Shown one piece after another: positions 33,418 through 44,132 of a stretch of DNA of 64,000 nt. The number at the start of each line of letters is the position of its first letter. Position 1 is the first letter of the stretch. This DNA is from Pezicula radicicola. Lineage: Eukaryota > Ascomycota > Leotiomycetes > Helotiales > Dermateaceae. The stretch spans positions 64,004-128,003 of the forward strand of contig PDUO01000044.1 of the NCBI GenBank assembly GCA_003008705.1, written 5' to 3'. The translations under genes were made by a program, and so were the position numbers. Below the pieces are notes generated by a model. The model was not told the origin of the DNA. It was given only the letters and a program-made list of their open reading frames with translations, and did not search any database.

Positions 33418-34490
33418 CAACCAATGGGGGAGCGAGGAGAATATGGTTCTGCGTCGAAGATCAGGAGGTACCTAAGGTAAAGTGAAGATCTGATGTCAGT
33501 GAATTAATTTGTGGTGATCTCAGTCAGAAACTTGGCAGCGCGTATGCTGGATGGGGACGAAGCGACCCCGCTGAAGGCTGAAGCATGCCAAGCAGCTCTT
33601 CTCTTGATCGCTGAGATAATTGGGAGTGCAAGTGCAGTCATCTGCGAGTTCGAGCAGTTGTCTAGAGTTTAATACAAGAGCCTCGATTCTTCAGTCGTCG
33701 ACTACCTACGAGAATGTTTGGATAATGCTCATTGCCCATGGCAGTAGTAGAAGTTTCAAAGGACATCATGGAGTCAAGGTACAGTAGGTAAGGAGGTACC
33801 CATACACCGATTAGATCAGCAGCCCCTCTTTTCCAGGCACTTGCCCCGTGCTTCAGTGCCTGTAAAACCCCCCAGGCCAGACGCCCAGACGCCCAAGACG
33901 CCAAACGCCAAACGCCAAACTGGCAAAACTCCAGACTACTCCACGGTCTCCTGCACCAACCACGACCAACAGCAAAACGTAATAATGCGACTCGCAGGAC
34001 TCTCTCGCATCTCGCATGACCCCAAGTCCATCTCCAGCGTTGCAGTAAAATGCTTCTCACCTCACTGAAACAAGATCAGCATTTTTTTTACCAAGACGAC
34101 CGCCAATAGGGTGCACACATGTTCACGTTTGATAGAATGTCACCCGTCGAACGCCCCATTTCCTCTTCTTGTCATGTCCTGCGGTGCGGCTGACCCCACA
34201 GCCTCAGCCTGTTGCTTCTCCAAGACGGGATCGTAGCTAGAGCTGGCAGCGGCACAACCTCCTGCCCTCTCCCATTCTGGGCTAAATCTTTCTTACCAAG
34301 TGTCTTTTTTTGTACTACTACTGTAGCTAGGCTTCCAGTTCACTATTCCCTTTAAAGTCACCAAGTCTTTTCTCGTCACTTCCTCTGTGTTTTCACGTAA
34401 ACCATTCACGAGGTGCATGTCATTCTGCCCCCTTTTCTATCGCAGCAGACCAGCTCTCGTAAGCACGAGGGCTTGTTCTCATCATTCCTC
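33418..34490. other. divergent promoter region (GH16 / DUF2183)
   Basis: This 1.07 kb stretch holds a short degenerate tandem repeat of ACGCCCA/ACGCCAA units at about 33880-33925. There are pyrimidine-rich tracts before 34491. No supported gene is present. Confidence 0.4.
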
Positions 34491-35843
34491 ATGACACAAG
34501 GACGCTCAAAAGCAATGATGGCCAATATCATACAAAAGGCCGACAGCGCCATGGACAGCGCGCAAGCTATAGCACGAACCAGCTACCGCGAGACCGAAAT
34601 GGAGCACTTAACACGACGAGCCCGAGGCTTCCACGATGTTGAAGCTCGACTTCCAAATATCAGACCTCAAGATGTTGCCTCCGACAAGCGACCCTCTGAA
34701 GCAACCAATCTACTTTCCTACCTTGGTCCTTTTAATCCCTTTGCCAAGCAGATCACCGAAAATGACACTGTCTGGCTTCTTGACAACACGGCCTATCGAA
34801 ACCCGGAGACCAACCAGTGGGAAGCAGAGTTTGTAGCGGCAGTTTTCGATAAGAATACAGGGGTAGAGATTAGCACAGTTGTGGCAGACATCGCTGAGAA
34901 GATTGGCCTTGGGAAGGGAGACGCACAAGAGGCTAACATACAAGAGCGGTTGATGCCTTTCGTGCAATCCATCTTGCCAGGCCGTGTGGTGAAGGCACAA
35001 TTTGGACGGAATCACAACCTCAAGTTGGGCCCTGGAGGCAGAAATGCTATTAGTAGTGAAGTAGAGAAATTGCCAGACCATCGGGGTGGAGATGTTGTGA
35101 GTACTATTGCAAGAGTCCCACAGGGTGCAAATGGCATATTGGAGATGAAGACGGTCTATGCAGAACCTGAGGGCTGGGCTGTTATATCAGATATTGACGA
35201 CACTATCAAAATTACCCAAACCAGCGATCCTATTGGCATCCTGCACACAACTTTCGCCTCTAAGCCTACAGCAATTGCCGGTATGCCTGAACTATATGCT
35301 TACTTGCAAACTCTCATAACGACGTCTGCGCCATTCTTCTACCTCTCAGCATCGCCGTATAACCTTTATCCCTTCCTCAGCACTTTCCGCCAGCAGTACT
35401 ATCCACAAGGCACCATGATTCTCCGCGACGCAAGCTGGATGAACCTTTCAGGCCTTCTGTCAAACTTAACACTCGGCACGCAAGATTATAAAGATGAGCG
35501 CATGACAAAGATTCATTCTTGGGTTCCGAAGCGCAAGATGATCTGTGTCGGTGATTCGACACAGTCGGATCCGGAGGCTTATGGTGACATGTAATTTTGC
35601 ATCCTAGAATTTTCTTAGCTTCTCTTGCTAATCCATATTAGGTACCGAAAATATCCAGGATGGGTACACTTAATCTTGATACGAAAGGTCGCGGACATTG
35701 CAGCTATTGGCATTGATTCCAAGAACGAACCTGAGCGCTTCGAGAAGGCGTTCAAAGATGTTCCGACAAGTCGATGGCACTTATTCACTAACCCGGAGGA
35801 ATGCTATCAAATCATTAACGATATTGTGCAGAGTACCAACTAA
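34491..35843 (+). CDS. App1-like DUF2183 phosphatidate phosphatase
   Basis: Exons 34491-35590 and 35642-35843 give 433 residues. The ATG at 34491 is the first in frame; the upstream frame opens at a GTG. The N-terminal half has a charged helix-rich start and a beta-rich region (NDTVWLLDNTAYRNPETNQW). The C-terminal DUF2183 domain has the HAD-like phosphatase motif SDIDDTIKIT (D-x-D-x-T, about residues 254-263), FFYLSASPYNLYPFL (motif II), and KMICVGDSTQSDPEAYGDMYRKYPG (motif IV) across the intron. Yeast App1 is a Mg-dependent phosphatidate phosphatase tied to cortical actin patches. The same reaction is expected here, at endocytic or vesicle membranes. The family's proline-rich C-terminal tail is absent. 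Confidence 0.88.
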
Positions 35844-36579
35844 GACAGTCGCTTAAGTCTTTAAATTCTGGGATTACAATCACGGTGGGAGGTGTTATAC
35901 GGGCGGAAGGTGTTCATGGGTATCATCATTTTCAGTTTTCTTAATTGAAATGCAATATTTTCTGGCAATAAGACGAAGTCATACTGCCGTTATCGTCTGG
36001 TGTCTGCCTTTCTTACATTTCTAGCTTGTGGCTACTGTTGCTCAGCATCAGTGCATCCAAACTACCGAGACACGCAGCATCTGTTTTTATTTGGCTATAC
36101 CTTCATGTGTTGAACTGCGGTTTAAGGATGCGGGCCACGTTATCAGATTAATTTGTGAATATAATTACCCTTACACCTCCACAGAGGTTTCGAAATTCCT
36201 TGATAATAGCGACATCCTGGCATTGTAGGACATAAGTGCACAACTATCACTTTTTCTACGTCCTAGTGCTAGACTATTCAGACAACTAAGCAACTGAGCA
36301 AAATTTACTCAATTCTCAACCATTTATTCACTTACGTCGTACTTCACCAGAACCAACCAGCCCATCTGTGTTTTCATGAATAGGGCGCCGTATTTATAAA
36401 TATCGTCTCCCAACTATAAATAACTTATAATTTATAAATAGGGTGCTTATATATAAACTTTTGAAGTTGGAGGCTTTTATTAGGTAAAGCAGAAATATTA
36501 CTCGATCTAGTGTATAGGTAAGAAGTAATTCCCCTAAAAATTTAAAATTAAATCTAGCTACTTATATATAGTATCTACC

Positions 36580-37235
36580 TAATTAATAAGCCAAACTCCG
36601 GGTGCGTAAAACCATATATAGACCCAGTTTCTTTACTAGTCTCGACGATCGTCTGAGCACGAGGACGTCTTTTCGAATCATATACTTCGTATTTTGAATG
36701 CGTTTTCGATCTCATTGATACTGTTCACGCGGCCAAGGGGACGAGATAGGACTAGAGCATCTTCAAGACATTGACTAGTACCTGCTGCTTGGTGGGGTGT
36801 CGTTGTATGGGCTGAATCTCCTAAGAGACAGGTGGGGCCATTGTAGTAAATTGGGGTGTGTAAATGGTGCCATTTAAACCATTGTAGAGGTTTTACCCAC
36901 TTATGTTTACTCGGATATCAGCTTGTATTCCTTGGGTAAAGGTCTGTACTAGCAAAATACGAAATATAGATAGACTTACATCTAATAGTTTCACCAACCA
37001 CTTATCAACGTCTCCATCAAAATTCCCCAACATCTCCACTCGACTAACAAGCTTAGTCTATTCCGGATGAGTCTAAGCCCTATCATCCAACTTAAAAGCA
37101 ACAATATTATATTCCTTACCTTTCGAAATCGGAAAGGTAGTCTGACTATATGGGTTCTAGGTCCCATAAACATCTTCGCATCGCCAAAACTATAACCGAG
37201 ATCTAATGCTTTCGATCCTTTCCGGTTTTCGGGTA
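36580..37235 (-). pseudogene. FAD-dependent monooxygenase (salicylate hydroxylase-like), mutated remnant
   Basis: Reading the minus strand gives clear blocks of the flavoprotein monooxygenase family. First comes FPISKGKEYNIVAFKLDD, then KLVSRVEMLGNFDGDVDKWL, then after an apparent intron TPIYYNGPTCLLGDSAH with TTPHQAAGTSQCLEDALVLS (the second FAD-binding motif GD), and finally RRPRAQTIVETSKETGSIYG. Three in-frame TAG codons interrupt it (37157-37159, 37073-37075, 37058-37060), and one frameshift lies near 36680. Each TAG is explainable as CAG changed to TAG. The FAD Rossmann N-terminus (GxGxxG) is missing or unrecognisable upstream. The living relatives decarboxylate or hydroxylate aromatic acids such as salicylate. 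Confidence 0.8.
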
Positions 37236-39148
37236 ACATTGCTTGTAATGCTGGCTATTCTGGGGCTCTGTTCAGTGCTTGGACTTGGTGTTGGGGTTAG
37301 CTATATTGATTAAAGAAAAGTTTCTTGGTCATAGATGTTTTGAAGCATTTTTACTCGTTTTGACGGTATGAGTTTAGGTTTTGTTGTGAAAGAGGGGTTC
37401 TAGTAAGATTCGAAAGATGGATGTAATTGTTGATGAAGAAAACTTCTTGTTCTTGTAACTTGAGGGGAAGTATCGTATTATGAGATGTTAGCCAAACTTG
37501 TAAGCAATTCTTCGTGTTGCTTTCCCCCCTTTGACTCTTGCAGCTGCTCGCTTACCACCCAATAACTGATTTAAGAGCATCTTGACGGCGAAGTCAGCGA
37601 ACCTATAGTATCTTTGCATAGAAAATAGAAAAGGATTGATCTTCCTAAGATGGATGAAAGAATTCAAATCACGAATAATGTAAAATTCAAGGCAAAGATC
37701 TAAGTGAGAATAAGTATCGCTTATATAAGGCCGCAATTAAGCGACCACCACGGTGGTATTAAATTCCTCCTTTCTAGTTCTAGAATATCTAGTCTCTACT
37801 GGAGATACTGACCTGTGTAGATCTGTTGATTATGTTGTAGTGGTGGGTTAAAGTTTATATATATACTAAGTCTTTTCATTTTTAAGAAAATCTATTTTTC
37901 TAGTGCTACATACTACTAAGCAATACTTCGTGGTAAGGGAAAGTAGGAAGTTGGTATTTTTAAAGGGTGGAGGTAGTTGGTTTGTTTATTCTGGTTTGGT
38001 GTAGAAGAAAAGGGACTTCTGAATTGTTTGATTTTTATAGATGCTAATCTATGGTAGGAAGGTTTTTGTGGTTAGCTTAGCGTCCTTTCAGCTCTTTTCA
38101 AGCCCTTTTAACTATTTCGAAGGCCTGTTAGTCTAGTTGCTCAGATAAACTCTTGTGTAGTAGATATAAGAAGCCAAGGCTAACAATTCAACAAACCTGA
38201 ATTATGCAAGGCAAAGGTTCAACACAGCTTGACTTTTCTCGTGCCCAATTATCCCACTACATCAGCTCTTGAAGCAACTCCACGAGCCATGGAATTGAAA
38301 CCACGAGAGCTGCATCCCCTAATATGTAATCAACTACTGTTACCTACTACTGTTAACGATTGGGTTTAGGCTTCTAAAACTCCACATAGGTAGTGTATGT
38401 TATACAATCTCAGAGGCTGCAACCATTATATAGCACCCCTTAGGCTCGGGCATTTCCATGTAGCTTAGGTTAAGCAATAAGGCTGTACAGCTTATCAGAA
38501 TCCAAGACGCACAGAGGCTTACGTTAATTTATTACAGCCTGATATATGTTGTAGATCGGGTAAGTATAGACTTATCTATTAGATTGCCGTTAGTATACAT
38601 AGGATTCAAGACAGCCAAGTTTGCTTACTACAGCACTACAGCTTAGTTACTAACCTTAGGGTCTAGACAGAATCGACGAACCTCATAGACACAGTCTCAG
38701 GGGTTTTAACCCCAGACGATAATCCTGAACACCCTTTTAGATGCCTTGTGACAAATGCTGTTACAAGACTCTTATAACAGCATAAGTGTCTCTGATATAT
38801 TTATCTTCAGAGAGGGTTTAAAACTTTAATACCTAATAGACAGTTTTCTCGTATCCTACAGTATCTTTGCATATAAAAACTTGGTAGTTAAACCCCTATT
38901 AAAAAACGAAATTATATCTAGAGTTAATAACACTTAACAACTCTTTTCCTCTCTTTTCCATTTCCAGAAAATCTCTAATATATTACCTCCTATAAATGAC
39001 TACTTAAGTTTCTAATATACTACTAAGTTTTTTATTAGCTTAATATAATAAATAAGTCTTAAAGGATAATCCGTACTAATAGATATATAAGTTATTTAAA
39101 CTTATAAATTATTAGATCCGTTATTAAATTATACTAGACTATATATAG

Positions 39149-39297
39149 TGTTGAATAGGCACAATATGGACAGCGTATGGGTGGTGGCAATAGTGGTGGA
39201 TTCTGTGTTCTGTGTAGAAGCTAGAGTGCTAGAATAGGCCTATTTGTAGTAGTAGGACGATCATATGACTATTCCCATATATTCATTGGATTCAACA
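39149..39297. mobile_element. solo LTR with 5 bp target-site duplication
   Basis: The 149 bp unit starts TGTTGAAT and ends ATTCAACA, so the LTR hallmark TG...CA sits inside an 8 bp perfect terminal inverted repeat. Directly flanking it are identical 5 bp sequences TATAG (39144-39148 and 39298-39302), the target duplication expected of LTR retrotransposon integration. No internal retroelement domain is found nearby, so this is a solo LTR left by recombination. TGTTGAA/TTCAACA termini are common in fungal Copia-type elements, but the superfamily cannot be proven from the LTR alone. Confidence 0.8.
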
Positions 39298-39842
39298 TAT
39301 AGTTCCTAAGACTTTAACCTAAGTAAATTACTTAAATCAACAAAGTTTCTACACCTAATCTCCTCCTAATTATCACCCTTAATCCTTACCTTAAAATAAA
39401 ACTAAGAGAGAATCTTAAGCGAGCTAAAAAGGGGTATACAGTTATCAAAACCAAACCCTTGTTTGTAAGATAAATGAATTCTGAGATATGTATATGTATG
39501 CAAGTACAGACACACAGTCACGTATTCCCTATCTACTTATTCATCTCTCATCTAAGATAGATAAAATGCCCCAGCCGCCCCCTTCTACATTTTCTCATGT
39601 CTCCATGCTCACACCCCCCACACCCCACCCCAATTTTAGATATTTCAATCCAACGCCATGAATCTAACGCCATCCATCCTATTTAAACAGTAAATCAAAT
39701 CACGCCATGCTGGTAAGATAAAACCATGAAAAGAAAGTTCCCCGACCTTCCATTTGGCGGTCATATTTTGTCGTCTTTTCCTTTTTCTTTTTAGGACAGT
39801 CGACTCGCTTCATTCTTGCATGACAAATTTCGTATGAACTCC

Positions 39843-41287
39843 TCAAGCCTCATAGTCAGGTGGCTCCCATCTCTCCACCTTTCCAGTAGCCCAATCGACA
39901 ACCCACTGTTTGCCTTTCATAATCACCATGTTAGATTTTCTTGGACTCTTGTCCGTTAATATAGCCATGCAGCGACGAGCATACATCATATCATACATTG
40001 GGCCCCATTTATGGACTGGTCGCCACTTTCCATCGAGTTGCGAGATGGAGGGATTTGGGTTGGCGGAGGAGGAGAGGCGCTGTTGAGCTATGCGAAATCG
40101 TTCATTTCTTGCTTGTCGAGCTTGGTCCATATTTGCTGCGCGAGACTGAGAAGATCTGGAAGAGACCTGATTTTGAGCAAAGCCGGGGTTTTCAAGGGCA
40201 CCATTAGAATCGAGGTCATTGGTGCTAGAGCTCGAGCTGGTAGCTGAAGAGCTAGATGTTCCAGGTATAACATTGACTGAAACCGTAGACCTGCTTTGAA
40301 CAATCGAGGATGAAGATGAGGCAGCCGTCTCTTCAGCAATCGTCGCAGCTGTTATGTCATTCGCTACTTGCGCAGCATTCTCAACCTGCTGAACCACAGG
40401 TCTCCGTCGGTATCTTCCACTTCTTGGCACACTGTGGTCTTTGGGGATCTGGCGTTCATCAAGTGGCGGTGCAAGATCAATGGCAGCACGAAGAGATTGC
40501 AACCATTGAACAAACGTTTCTATGCGCTTGCATGACAGAAGGAATTGATCTGCTTCCGCTCTCACACGGATAACATATGGACGTCTAAATATCCTATTAG
40601 CGTCAATTCGGAGCAGCTCGTTGAGCAAAAGAAAAACCAAGATATCAATGTAATCGTATTCTATAACTGAGAAGAACCGACTTACTTCAAGTAATCTGCA
40701 GCAATTCCTACATCCGCATGCTGCAAGTTATAAGTCTTAAACTTAAACCCTTTCTTAGTCCCAGCTGGCAAGTCCGGTGTCTTTTGTCCCAACTGATGTT
40801 TCGCCAACACCCCCGGGGCTTTGAAAGTATAGAAACTCAACGCAGTACCTTGCAACGTAACAAAAATGCGACTCCAGTTGCGATCATGCGCTTTCTTTAT
40901 AGGCCCTTCTAGCTCCATCTTCCTTGAAAAGATACATTCGAGGGAGATGGCCGACGAATATTCAGGGAGTTGTTCGTTCCCTTCGTCTTCGCGGGGTTGG
41001 ACTGGACTCGAGAATGTACGTCGAAGAGAAGGAGGAGCTGTTGACAAGTCGTACGAAGGCGGTTCATCGGTAGGTTCTATTGGTAGGATGTTGCGAGCAT
41101 GTTGCACAACGTGGGAATAGTACTCTTCCATTGATACTCGGTTCGGGTGCGCCGACACCATAGACGTTGTCGCTGTCGCAATCGCATCGTGATTGTCCAT
41201 GTCAACATCAACATAACTTGCAGCATCGTCGCTGAAGGATGATCCAGCAAGAGAAATCGTATCCTCCATCATGGTGATCATCGGCAT
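39843..41287 (-). CDS. PH-domain protein
   Basis: Two exons (41287-40686, 40584-39843) join in the middle of the PH domain and give 447 residues. An acidic, disordered N-terminus (about 115 residues) precedes the PH domain at about residues 118-230. Its strands read LEGPIKKAHDRNWSRIFVTL, GTALSFYTF, then after the intron KRPYVIRVRAEADQFLLSC and the C-terminal helix IETFVQWLQSLRAAIDLA. The rest is Ser-rich and disordered, ending with a second conserved block WRPVHKWGPMYDMMYARRCMAIL. PH domains bind phosphoinositides or proteins, so a membrane-recruited adaptor is likely. The arrangement is conserved in filamentous ascomycetes as far as I know. The specific pathway is unknown. Confidence 0.8.
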
Positions 41288-42331
41288 TCGAAAGTGGGCT
41301 GATAGACATACATCATTTGTCGATCTTGTCGGTCCAATAACGCTGTGCCCAGACGACAGCAGTTGAAGGGCAATAGATAATTCTTGGTATGGTAAGTAGA
41401 GGGTGAAAGAAGTGAAGGTCAGAAAAGAGGGTCAAAGCCAGGATAAAATGAGGTTATCCCCCCCATCCTCAAGATTTCATCAAAAGGCGGCAGTACAACC
41501 CTAGATTCCGGGTATAGATAAACAGGAATTCCGCAAGAGGAAAAGACCCGAGCATCCCGAAGATTTAGAGCTCGTGAGAAAGGTACCTACCTATGGCAGT
41601 TGCCCTTGCGACGCCGCTTTCTATAGCGGCTTACAGGAAGTACGAGATGCCGGGGCACGACGCATGGTGATGGCGCTCAGTGGAACATCGAGATGGCGAT
41701 GCATTCGGGAGAATGTTTGGCGGGGCTTCCGCACCCTTGCACTAAACCTCCCCACTGTCCCTGAAACAAATAGTCCTGCCAGCCTCAATTATTGAAGATG
41801 GTTAACATGCCGTGGAGAAATGGAGAAATGACACCTGAGAGAAAGGGGAAGTATCGGGTCCAAAAGACTCCTATCCCACAAACATCTCTTCACAAGAAAG
41901 ACTAGACTTGGAGTCTCGCTGTCTCCAGCTTACAGCCAACGGGGGTTCCGGGGTAATAGTAAGCGAGCAAGAACGAGTCGTGGGGAAGAAAAAATGCCCA
42001 GGACACCACCGCACGATGCCCTTATCTGTGGGGTGACAGCGTGTAAACTCAACCTGTCAACGAAACTTCGCAAGCAGTTCAGGCTGAAAGCATTCGGGCA
42101 AACCGGTATTATATATGTGACAGCAAAGCATCCAGGCTTAATGCTTATCCCCAGATCATCCAATCTTTGCCTCGAGTAACGAATCCGGTACTTAAAGAGA
42201 CCCGATATCCATCGGACAAGGAGAAGACTCAAGAGATTTCACAATTCCTGGATCGCCAAGTCATTTGTTTGGTTGCTTATGGTGCTTGTGTTTAATTTGC
42301 GCGGAAAGCTACGGTCCTGTTGCTTCTACAG
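41288..42331. other. intergenic region, no gene seen
   Basis: This 1 kb stretch lies upstream of the PH-domain gene and ends at the Tc1 insertion. Frames at 41574-41795 and 41930-42232 show no domain. Confidence 0.4.
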
Positions 42332-42333
42332 TA

Positions 42334-43620
42334 CAGTCAGGTATCGGAAGTGAAGGCACGGGCCAAGAACACCACTACTCTCTTTAATCACTTATATTTC
42401 ATCAACCCCCCACTCAAATTCAATACAAATTAGATCAAAAGAAAGTAGAACTAATACTTGGTCATGCCTCCCTTGTTCTTAAGTATCATATCTATCCGTT
42501 TTGGTATACTCTCCATCAACGCATTAAGTGTTTCCTCCTCAATTCGAGCCCACTCCTGCTTCAAAGCAGCTTCCATTTCCTTAATACTTCTAATTCTATG
42601 CCTTCTCCTAGCTATTCTATCCTTCAATATCTTCCAAAGGTTCTCAATAGGAGAAAGATCTGGTGATTGTGTAGGCTAGATAAGCCTCATAACCTTATGG
42701 AACTCCTTATAGCTAGTAGGGATCTTAGCAAAGTGATATTTGGCTCCATCCTCTTGTATAACCACTTCCCGGCCATATTTCCTTCTCATCTTCTTGTAGA
42801 AAGGTATAAAGTATGGTTTTAGAACCTACTCTGTATAGAGTATCTGGTTCATTCGAGAGCCTTTTGGCAGGATAATAAGAGGCCCTAAATAAGTGTCTAT
42901 AAAATAACCCCAGACTCCAACAGTTGTTCTTCCACTCTTAAATGATGGCTTCAAGTTCTTCTCTAAGTATTCTTCACCAGGGGCTCTTGTAATCCACCAA
43001 TTCCGACCATTATATCCAATCTTAAAAGTAGCCTCATCAGACCAGATAGTTCTCCTCCAATTCCGATGTTTTTCACGCTTTCCAAAGACAACTCGACCTC
43101 GTTTATACTTTATCGAAAGGTAGGGTTTACGTCTTACTCGTCGTCTAGCTTTGCTATACTCTTTCAAGGTTTTACGGACAAGTTTTCGAGATAATTGTTT
43201 ACCTGATTTTGAGGGTATTCCAAGAGCTACAAGAGTAGCTCTTGTATCATTCGAGGCAGCGCGCAAGAGACGTCTTTCAGCCTTAGGAGTAAGCTTCTTT
43301 GGTGGACCAGGGCGTAGTTTGTTGTTGAATCGATCCTTCCTACTTCTAGCCTTTGTACGTTGTATGATCTTTACAACTATCGATTTTGTAAGGTCCTCTA
43401 ATCGACCTATCTCACTATAGGTTTTCCCAGCCTTATACCAGGTCCATACTTCTCTACGCTTCCCTGGTGAAGTCTCCCGGCGTGAGGTAATAGGTTCAGA
43501 AGGCATTTTTGTATAAAGAGTGAAATTAGGTGAAAAATGAGGATATAATATAGAGTGGGATGGTGGGGTTATGTAACCGAAATTACGGAAAATCGTGCCT
43601 CCACTTCCGACACCTGACTG
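42334..43620 (-). mobile_element. Tc1/mariner DNA transposon, degenerate
   Basis: The 1,287 bp element has 27 bp terminal inverted repeats starting CAGTCAGGT(A/G)TCGGAAGTG and differing at two positions (42334-42360 with 43594-43620). TA flanks both ends (42332-42333 and 43621-43622) as the duplicated target. The transposase reads on the minus strand. It lies between the PH-domain gene's promoter side and the 3' end of the SUMO-Nnf1 gene. With complete TIRs and TSD it is a full-length but inactivated copy. Confidence 0.9.
42451..43506 (-). pseudogene. Tc1-type transposase with two premature stops
   Basis: The frame of 351 codons begins at ATG 43506 and ends at TAG 42451-42453. It is interrupted by TAG at codon 227 (42826-42828) and codon 277 (42676-42678). 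The N-terminal helix-turn-helix (KRREVWTWYKAGKTYSEIGR) and the linker RPGPPKKLTPKAERRLLR are intact. The DDE catalytic residues are in WSDEATF, VIQEDGAKYH and SPDLSPIENLW. The second Asp and the Glu are separated by 34 residues (DD34E), as in the Tc1 family. The second stop replaces the Trp normally found before P-x-x-SPDLNPIEN, so TGG to TAG; the first fits CAG to TAG. Confidence 0.9.
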
Positions 43621-43622
43621 TA

Positions 43623-44132
43623 CAAGGGTGCAACGTTGCTTTTGTGTCTCGTTCCGGGATTCCTGTCAGTCGTATCTATGAGCATTGGTAAATACGCTCA
43701 ATCCCTCTTCTATAATTACGTTTCTGTCTGGAAAGTTTCCTTAACATAGAAAATATGCCTGCCTATGCGGTAGAAATTTCCTTGACTAGACACTAATAAA
43801 CCACAGTTTCTTCAGTGAAACGAAATAGCGCCTCGGGGACTGAAAGTTAGTAGACACAAGCCACTGTAAAATAGAAGAAACACACTGAGATTTCCCTGTC
43901 CGAAAATACCTAACTATCCAGAAGATATTGCTGTTCCTTGAATCCTTCGCGCTTCTCGAACTCCGAATAGAAGACCTTTATACCAGGTCCATGTTTCCTA
44001 CATAAAGAAATTGGTATCCGCATAGCAATAGCCCTCGTAAATCCATCGAGAACGCCCCTAGTTGTGTTCAATGTGTCGTTACCTCGTTGACCAACCAAAA
44101 TTCTTAATTGCCCCAAGCCCGTAAGTATTCCC
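43623..44132. other. intergenic, 3' side of SUMO-Nnf1 gene
   Basis: The 510 bp between the transposon and the stop codon of the SUMO-Nnf1 gene hold its 3' untranslated region. A frame at 43910-44143 (minus) overlaps that end and is not credible as a gene. Confidence 0.4.

Larger units (their letters stand above)
35844..39842. other. repeat-rich gene desert
   Basis: This 4 kb region carries only relics: the FAD-monooxygenase pseudogene (36580-37235) and a solo LTR (39149-39297). TA-rich tracts occupy about 36370-36600 and 38880-39130. A frame at 37488-37736 (minus) is translatable but unrecognised. GGGGTTTTAACCCC near 38700 and a TGCTGTTA...TAACAGCA hairpin near 38756-38785 are isolated palindromes. 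Confidence 0.5.

Noticed and set aside
33880..33925. Degenerate ACGCCCA/ACGCCAA repeats considered as operator array
   Set aside because: Only about six short units, drifting in sequence, with no known factor matching them.
37488..37736. Minus-strand 82-codon frame with basic C-terminal KGGKATRRIAYKFG
   Set aside because: It is translatable but matches no family I recognise, has no clear splice partner, and lies in decayed repeat sequence.
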